DNA of 12,813 bases from Geosiphon pyriformis (Eukaryota; Glomeromycota; Glomeromycetes; Archaeosporales; Geosiphonaceae). Location of the stretch: assembly GCA_016748015.1 (NCBI GenBank), contig JAAOMT010000649.1, forward strand, positions 8,467 to 21,279, in the 5' to 3' direction. Position 1 is the first letter of the stretch, and each line of letters opens with the position of its first letter. The notes beneath the pieces are model-generated. The model did no database searches, had not been told where the DNA came from, and saw only the letters and a program-made list of their open reading frames with translations. Position numbers and translations under genes: made by a program. Shown here piece after piece: positions 7,791 to 12,813 of this stretch.

Positions 7791-9113
7791 AAGATGAACA
7801 TACAAAAATATCAACAACTTCAACATTATATAACCACTCAACAGTTCAAGGAAAATTTATCTCAAATGGAATGAAAGAGTATTAAACAACAATTAAAATA
7901 TTTTATCACTCACCAAAATATACTTTATTGGAAAAATAGAAGAGATCCAGATCAACCAACCAAAGTAGTTACAGAACCAGAAAAAGAGACAATATTATTC
8001 AACATGCACTCAAATCCAACAGCAGGACATTTTCACAAAGAAGCAACCATAGAAAGAACCAGAAAAAGATACTATTGGCCATCAATGTATCCAGACATTA
8101 TCCAATATGTTCAAAATTGTGATGCTTGTCAGCAAAGAGGAGGTATGAAACCCAGTGAACCATTAAAACCAATCAAAGTAGGACAACCATTTAACTGTAT
8201 TGGAATTGATCTAGTCAGACCATTAATAATTACCAGTAGAGGAAACAGATACATAGCAGTAGTCATGGATGATCTCACTAAATGGCCAGAGGCAAAAGCA
8301 ATTCAAAGAGCGAATGCAGAATCCATTGCCAAATTTGTTCATTAGGATTTGATCTGTCAACATGGATGTCCAAAAGAATTATTATCAGACCAAGAAACTT
8401 ATTTTGTGAACAAAACATTAACAGAATTGAGCCAAAAATTCGGAATTAAGAGACCACTATCATCACCATACCATCCACAAACCAATGGATTAGTTGAAAA
8501 ATTCAACAGAACATTGTGTGAAACAATAGCTAAACTCAGCCAAGAAAACCAGAACAATTGGAATTTGTTAATACTATCAGTACTATTTGCTTATCGGACA
8601 ATAAAGCAAGATACTACACAAGCAACACCATTTGAATTAGTATATGATAAAACAGCAATACTACCAGTGGAAATAGAAGTCAGCACATATCCAACCAAAC
8701 CAATAACAGAAGAAAATTTCAAAAATACATTGTTGAAAAGAACATATAACTTAATAGAAACATTAGAAAACAAACAATGAAGAGCAGCTGATAACATACA
8801 AAAGTTACAAGAGAAACAAAAAGAAAGACATGATAACCAATTACTAGACAAACCAGTTGAATTCAAAATTGGAAACAAAGTATTTTTACATCATACTAAA
8901 GTGGAAAAACAATGGAATGGAAAATTTGACCTCAAATGGAATGAACCATTTCACATAAAAGAAATTCTAGGAAATGGAGCTTACAAATTAAGATTGGATA
9001 ACAAAATCTTGATCAAAGTAGCACATAGAGATTGACTGAAACCATACCATCATATAGCATCATCATCCACCAGTAATATTCCACAATTAAGAGTACAGAG
9101 AATACTAGTCTAA
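7791..9113 (+). pseudogene. Integrase of element B: HHCC, DDE core and GPY/F-like C-terminus
   Basis: Integrase joins the cDNA to the host chromosome. The frame differs from RNase H, the shift lying between 7731 and 7791. An N-terminal zinc region (H in MHSNPTAGHFH, C-DA-C at about 8118-8129) is followed by the DDE core: Asp in GIDLV (8208-8210), Asp in LLSDQ (8388-8390) and Glu in GLVEKF (8496-8498), the last two 35 residues apart as in retroviral-type integrases. The C-terminal segment KWNEPFHIKEILGNGAYKLR equals the GPY/F module, with Glu for the Gly. Stops: TGA near 7874 (Trp likely), TAG at 8343-8345, TGA at 8778-8780 and one in HRD*LKPY (Arg CGA likely). All catalytic residues survive but the chain is interrupted. 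Confidence 0.92.
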
Positions 9114-9793
9114 CCAGATGAGATTCCATGAGATCTGGAACCAATCATTATTATTGACAACAACATGTCCAATTGATCAACAAAAGAATATATAAGAACA
9201 TGGTTGATGTGACAGAAGAGAGCAGAAAAATGGAGATTACAATCAATCAACAAACCATTTGATATCGAGATACTAGAAAGACATTGCAACCCAGAACACA
9301 AAAAAAAACTGAAAATACGGTGGACAAAATTATTGCGAAAGTAAAATTAGCAATAAGAGAGTCAACAAAAGAGGCACTATATCAAAAGTTGACTAAAGAA
9401 ACTTGGAATTGGTAGATACAACAATTTTCAAGAAACTATTGTTATTTTTACTTGGGACAATACATAAATATCCAGAATCTATATACGGATAAAACAAAGC
9501 AATTATTCGACAAAAGTATACTACAACAATTAGAACATTTTGTGGGAAAGAACAACTTATCCACACAGGCCCGAGCCATCTACCGAATACACACAGCATT
9601 TCAGAATAGACCAGAAATATTACTCAACAAAGCAATGAATATGGTTACCAGTAATCAATTGAGAAAGATCACCAATGCTCAATTTGAAGAATTACAGACC
9701 CAAATAACACAAGTAATTCTCGAAAACAAAATCCAGAAAATACTTCAAGAGGGGGAATTAAATGAGTTGGATTTTAACGGAGCTCAATATTAA
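9114..9793 (+). pseudogene. C-terminal tail of Pol after integrase, unknown function (element B)
   Basis: Beyond the GPY/F-like module, codons stay in the integrase frame (stops at about 9111 and 9126 aside) through a stretch with LEPIIIIDNNMS and KRAEKWRLQSINKPFDIEIL up to a run of nine A at 9300-9308, then continue one base out of register to a stop at 9791-9793. The last 114 codons (from a TTG at 9452) are fully open. The tail is about 225 residues, charged and apparently helical, with repeated Leu/Ile spacing and the end LNELDFNGAQY. No chromodomain motif or known fold was recognised. It ends one base into the polypurine tract, so it is the last coding part of the family. Confidence 0.7.
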
Positions 9794-9806
9794 AAGGAGG
9801 GAATAA
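9792..9806 (+). promoter_or_regulatory. Polypurine tract of element B
   Basis: AAAAGGAGGGAATAA lies directly before the 3' LTR. Such tracts resist RNase H and prime plus-strand DNA. It overlaps the stop codon of the C-terminal tail by two bases. Confidence 0.8.
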
Positions 9807-9876
9807 TGTTACTTATAAAAATATAGGAAATAGATTAGCATGAGTAGTAGCCAATTAGAAATAGGCATAGTAAATG

Positions 9877-10018
9877 TGAAATTCCAGGATTTCTCTTAGG
9901 AATTGCAGGATTCCAAGAATTTCAAGATTCCCTAACAAGGAATCGCAGAATTCCAGAATTCCAGGATTTCTCTCAAAGAAATTGCAGGATTCCAGGAATT
10001 CCAGGATTCCTGTCATGA
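9877..10018. repeat. GAATTC-rich imperfect palindromic array, 3' LTR of B
   Basis: Repeated units such as GAATTCCAGGATT, GGAATTGCAGG and AAGAATTTCAAG. Two exact copies of ATTCCAGGATT begin at 9881 and 9998, 117 bp apart. Confidence 0.8.
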
Positions 10019-10049
10019 AAAATTGAGGAATTGAAGAATCTTAATTATG

Positions 10050-10058
10050 TATATATAG
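10050..10058 (+). promoter_or_regulatory. TATA box, 3' LTR of element B
   Basis: TATATATAG, identical in place and sequence to the one in the 5' LTR; if active it would drive transcription into the flanking, antisense element A gag sequence. Confidence 0.5.
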
Positions 10059-10687
10059 CAGCAGGATTAGAAGCTGAAAAGACAGACCTCCTAGTTTAGA
10101 TTGAATCAAAGAAACATTTCAGTTCCCAATTATCAAATAAATAATTATTCCATATCTCAACCCACTCTTTACTATCAACACTTTATGTTGATAGTAATTA
10201 ATACTTAACCACACTGGAACAATAGCTCTTGATCATGGCTATTGATGAGATACTAACATACCAAATTGCCTTGGCTTATTTTCTCTATTTTTTTTATTTT
10301 TATTTTCTTTATTTTATTTTCTTTCTTTTTTTGATTTTGTTGTTGTATACTAATTGATTAAAAGATTAAGCACTGAGTTATTGATGTCAAGAATAGCCTG
10401 GTAAAAGACCCAGAAATAAGGGTAGAATTTTATATATTATCGGATAGCTTACCAGAAGGGCATAACTGCCAGACTAAATTTGGCCACCACACTGAGAAAA
10501 AAATTGAGAAAACTCTTGGAAAGATACATCTACTATCAACACTATTGAATCTCTGTCCATTATACAAAGGGCTCCATCAAAACCTTCAGATACAACACTT
10601 GCAGAACCTCATCCATGGAAGTAGCTTTTGAGCACCAAGTTATAAGTTTGTTATTTAATTCAACAGCAGAAATAATTACCTATAACA

Positions 10688-10691
10688 ACAA
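10688..10691. repeat. Target-site duplication of element B, right copy (ACAA)
   Basis: Matches 6260-6263. Four bases is within the range reported for Ty3/Gypsy elements. Confidence 0.75.
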
Positions 10692-11563
10692 TTACTGGAG
10701 GTAAGTTTTTCTGATTAATTGCTTCAGTATTTGGATTGTTTTGAGTTTGCTAGGTTTTAATGTTTGGAGTTTCAACTTTCAAATTTTCTAAGATTGGGTT
10801 TTGGTAAGTAAATTTTTAATCTTTGGCTTCTTCTTCTTTTTCTTTTTTTTCTGATTTCGTTATCTCCCAGGGACTTGTATTTCCAAAATCTGGTTAGGGT
10901 AATGATGATTGGAGTTCTGATGGCATTGGAGATCATGATTTAAATCCCTCAAAGTAGTTGCCATAAGTTCCTAGTAATTCTGTTTTCTTTTATTTACTTT
11001 AAAATGGGAGTTGGCCAAATATTGATGTCACATGTGATGTGAACATGCCTATTAATAAGATATTGATAGTGCTTCCTAGTGTATAATAGTATGATAGATT
11101 GGTTAGTGATTCAACTCTGGTTTTCTTTCAAGTAGGTAGTTGTATTTGTTTTGGTATTACTACTGGTATTTGCAATCTTCCTTTGCTTTTGTTTGTATAA
11201 GTGATGGGGAATTGTTGTTGTGTGTACCTTTTAATGATTTGATTGATTTTTCTGATGATTAGTGCAAAACTGTAGTTTTTTGGTAAACTGGTATGTTGAA
11301 ATAATTCTGTATAGAAATTTTTCCTTGCAGATTCAATGTTAACTATTGCTCCTAAGCAGTCTGTGATTTTATTATTAACATAAAAGTTGAAGGCTAATTT
11401 TGCTGAGAAATAGTTATTGTTTAATTCTAATTGTTGCCTGTATTGTTAAAACAGAGATTTGGCAAATCTTAAGTGGTTTGCTCTTATGATTTCTAATTCT
11501 GCCACTTTTGGATGATTGTTATTGGTGCTGTTCTCTGTAGAATTATATCTTACAGAGAGCACC
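10692..11563 (-). pseudogene. Gag N-terminal part, element A
   Basis: One frame runs from just inside the LTR to the element B junction, interrupted by about eight stops. Readable stretches: VAELEIIRANHLRFAKSLF, NNNYFSAKLAFNFYVNNKIT, ESARKNFYTELFQHTSLP, NYSFALIIRKINQIIKRYTQ, GRLQIPVVIPKQIQLPT, YYTLGSTINIL, GTYGNYFEGF, an acidic-basic patch SEKKEKEEEAKD (about 10830-10865) and FTYQNPILENLKVETPN. Stops are TAA, TAG and TGA at positions where Gln or Trp is likely. No ATG is obvious; the frame is open back to the primer-binding site, so the true start is lost or lies elsewhere. The segment precedes the Q/P-rich stretch and is specific to this family as far as I can tell; its role in assembly is inferred from its place. 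Confidence 0.72.
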
Positions 11564-11565
11564 AA
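11522..11565 (-). other. Stem-loop enclosing the primer-binding site of element A
   Basis: TTGGTGCT (11522-11529), a 3-nt bulge, and CTCTGTA (11533-11539) pair with TACAGAG (11551-11557) and AGCACCAA (11558-11565): 15 pairs around an 11-nt loop (11540-11550). It lies one base inside the LTR, covering the putative tRNA-binding site. Confidence 0.65.
11547..11564 (-). promoter_or_regulatory. Putative tRNA primer-binding site of element A
   Basis: On the minus strand TGGTGCTCTCTGTAAGAT begins two bases after the LTR end. TGG pairs with tRNA CCA; the rest divides as one discriminator base, seven acceptor-stem bases and five T-stem bases plus two, as expected of a tRNA 3' end. Which tRNA cannot be told without a tRNA set. 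Confidence 0.6.
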
Positions 11566-12157
11566 ATGTTATAGGTAATTATTTGGGGTCTCCAAATCAA
11601 ATAACAAACTTGTAACTTGGTGTTCAGTGACTAATCTGGTGGATGGTGTTGGTAATGTTGGTACATTGTTATTATCTGAAGATTTTGTTGTGGAGTTTTT
11701 TGGATGGTTTTGTCTGTAGCTTCCTAAAACTGCAGTTTTGTCAAATTTTTTTCTCAGTGTGATGGCCAGTAATTCTCCTGATAAGCTATTCTCAAATTTA
11801 TAAGTGTTTTACTCTTGTTTCATGGGTCTTTTACCAGTCCTTATAATATCTGTATCTCAGCACTTAATTCTTAATCGATTTAGTAAAACCAAAGAAATAA
11901 CAAAAGAAAATAAAAGAAAATAAAAGAAAATAATAAAACAAATAAAAGCAATTACAAGTTAGTATTTTGTCAATAACCATGATCAAAAGCTATTGTTTCA
12001 GTGTAGTTAAGTATCAATTACTATCAACATGAAGTGTGAATAGTGGAAAGTGGATTTGAGATAGAGAATAATTATTTATTAATATTTGTGAATTTGAAAG
12101 TTGCTTAGATGAAATCTAAACTGAAAGGTCTGTCTTTTTTACTTCTAATATTACCAT

Positions 12158-12165
12158 TATATATA
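12158..12165 (-). promoter_or_regulatory. TATA box variant, LTR of element A
   Basis: TATATATA followed on the plus strand by CATAATT, at the place of TATATATAG in the other LTRs. Confidence 0.5.
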
Positions 12166-12203
12166 CATAATTGAAATTCTTTAATTCCTCAATTTTTCAC
12201 ACC

Positions 12204-12380
12204 AGGAATCTTGAAATTTCTGGAATTTTGCAATTCTTTTTGAGAAAAATTTTGGAATTTTGGAATTCTGCAATTCCTTGTACAAGAATCCTGAAATTCC
12301 TAGAATTCTGCAATTCCTTGTACAAGAATCCTGAAATTCCTGGAATTCTGCAACTTCTCTTAAAAAGAATCTTGGAATTC
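12204..12380. repeat. GAATTC-rich array with 40-bp tandem repeat, LTR of A
   Basis: Within the array two 40-bp units, 12263-12302 and 12303-12342, differ only at the last base, and a third begins at 12343. Each unit contains GAATTCTG, CAATTCCTTG, TACAAGAATCC and GAAATTCC. A 77-codon open frame at 12171-12404 translates this repeat and is not a gene. Confidence 0.8.
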
Positions 12381-12452
12381 CATATTTACTACAGCTACCT
12401 CTAATTGGCTAATTTATGTGCTAATATACTTCTTATATTTTTATGAGTAACA

Positions 12453-12813
12453 CTCTTTTATAGTTTTTAATATGTTAAATAGTAGTATTTAAATCTGTTA
12501 AAGTATGTAGATAAACTTTTTTGATTAATTTATTCTTTAAATTAATAATAGTTTAATCCAAATTTTAAAAATTAGAGTAATAAGTATTTGTTTTAAGCTA
12601 ATAAATTCTTTAAGAAATTTATTAAACTTTTTAATATAAGTTATAATAGATTCTAATAGTTTTTATTTGATGTTTTAAAAGTAGTTTTAAAAAATAATTA
12701 AAGTATTATTGTTTATAAACTATTTAAAAAAAGCAGTTTTAAAAGTTGACTATTCTGCAAAAAAAGCAGCCAAGTTTTTGAATTATTTGCCAAAATATTT
12801 TTAAAAAAATAAA
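12453..12813. other. A+T-rich flank, no feature recognised
   Basis: This 361-bp stretch right of element A is almost entirely A and T with A and T runs. I see no coding frame, LTR block or RNA gene in it. It may be host intergenic DNA or an older, unrecognisable repeat. Confidence 0.6.

Larger units (their letters stand above)
6264..10687 (+). mobile_element. Element B: internally deleted LTR retrotransposon nested in element A gag
   Basis: Total 4424 bp: LTR 6264-7027, internal 7028-9806, LTR 9807-10687, flanked by ACAA. Termini are TGTTAC...GTAACA with one or two transitions. The internal part holds the RT thumb, RNase H, integrase and a C-terminal tail, then a polypurine tract. The primer-binding site, gag, protease, dUTPase and RT catalytic motifs are absent, so it could not have been copied from its own RNA. 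Coding sequence has several stops and two frameshifts. It belongs to the same family as element A by close similarity of RT thumb, RNase H and LTR blocks. Confidence 0.92.
9807..10687 (+). repeat. 3' LTR of element B (881 bp)
   Basis: Begins TGTTAC and ends TATAACA. It retains the GAATTC-rich array (9877-10018) missing from the 5' LTR, a TATA box at 10050-10058, stem-loops at 10171-10195 and about 10220-10244, the T-rich tract and the terminal block. Apart from the 117-bp array difference it has no gap against the 5' LTR. Confidence 0.93.
1..12452 (-). mobile_element. Element A: Ty3/Gypsy-type LTR retrotransposon with dUTPase, degenerate, interrupted, 3' end outside window
   Basis: Read on the minus strand, the order is 5' LTR, primer-binding site, Gag, protease, Cys-rich region, dUTPase, RT, RNase H. 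RT before RNase H, plus the integrase order seen in sister element B, places it in Ty3/Gypsy. Gag to protease is one frame from about 11560 to about 3870; a single one-base shift near 3870 moves to the frame that carries dUTPase, RT and RNase H to the window edge. Two younger insertions interrupt it: a solo LTR (1061-1905) and element B (6264-10687). Many in-frame stops replace what look like Gln, Trp or Arg codons, so the copy is dead. Integrase and the 3' LTR lie left of position 1. Confidence 0.88.
11567..12452 (-). repeat. 5' LTR of element A (886 bp)
   Basis: Plus-strand ends are TGTTAT and GTAACA, so in its own orientation it runs from 12452 to 11567. It contains the family blocks: GGTAAAAGACCC-type block (about 11825-11840), A-rich tract (11885-11945), degenerate stem-loops (12020-12044 with two mismatches), a TATA box variant (12158-12165) and a GAATTC-rich array (12204-12380). 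The region at 11600-11760 diverges from the LTRs of element B, so A and B are different subfamilies. The downstream flank starts at 12453; the partner LTR lies outside the window. Confidence 0.87.

Noticed and set aside
8591-8878. 95-codon minus-strand open frame, Cys/Phe/Leu-rich and membrane-like
   Set aside because: Antisense of the integrase C-terminal region, which has clear family motifs on the plus strand.
9110-9599. Minus-strand open frames at 9110-9301 and 9393-9599
   Set aside because: Antisense of the Pol C-terminal tail; no motif, and an A-rich plus strand yields Phe/Leu/Ile-rich antisense frames by chance.
11523-11565. Inverted repeat considered as a transcription terminator or MITE end
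   Set aside because: No tract of T follows and no duplicated flank exists; its place beside the LTR fits the primer-binding region instead.
12171-12404. 77-codon plus-strand open frame with repeated FLEF/ILEF-like units
   Set aside because: Entirely a translation of the GAATTC-rich LTR array.

Overview
The window is eukaryotic repeat DNA and contains no intact gene. It holds a nest of Ty3/Gypsy-type LTR retrotransposons from one family, all broken by stop codons. The strong A+T bias, the long gag-pol frame carrying a dUTPase, and the wording of the Gag, protease and pol proteins resemble elements I associate with Glomeromycotina (Rhizophagus-like arbuscular mycorrhizal fungi). That assignment is recollection, not a search result, and I hold it at moderate confidence. 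No rRNA, tRNA, CRISPR array or host gene was recognised.

Layout. Element A is on the minus strand and is the oldest layer. Its 5' LTR is at 11567-12452. A primer-binding site inside a hairpin follows at about 11522-11565. Gag begins near 11560 and runs down to 10692, where element B interrupts it. Gag resumes at 6263 and is followed by a zinc knuckle (5323-5370), an IYQP-repeat linker, an aspartic protease (D-S-G at about 4648-4656), a cysteine-rich region (about 3350-4010), a dUTPase (2615-3340), reverse transcriptase and RNase H. The window ends before A's integrase and 3' LTR. A solo LTR of the same family (1061-1905, minus) splits A's reverse transcriptase.

Element B (6264-10687, plus) sits inside A's gag in the opposite orientation, flanked by ACAA on both sides. 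It has two LTRs and a polypurine tract. Its internal part starts, within 3 nt of the 5' LTR, in the middle of reverse transcriptase: the primer-binding site, gag, protease, dUTPase and RT active site are missing. RNase H, integrase (DDE residues all present) and a roughly 225-residue C-terminal tail remain, with stops and two frameshifts.

How it fits together. Reading A and B as one composite, the family would encode Gag - zinc knuckle - IYQP linker - protease - Cys-rich region - dUTPase - RT - RNase H - integrase - C-terminal tail, nearly all in one frame. The decay is unusual. The two LTRs of B differ at about 55 positions by my hand count, all transitions, and the nonsense codons and lost glycines in the coding regions fit C-to-T or G-to-A changes. 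This resembles repeat-targeted deamination (RIP-like or methylcytosine decay) more than neutral drift. The LTRs also carry a conserved pair of stem-loops, a TATA box, and unstable GAATTC-rich arrays; one array explains exactly the 117-bp length difference between B's LTRs.
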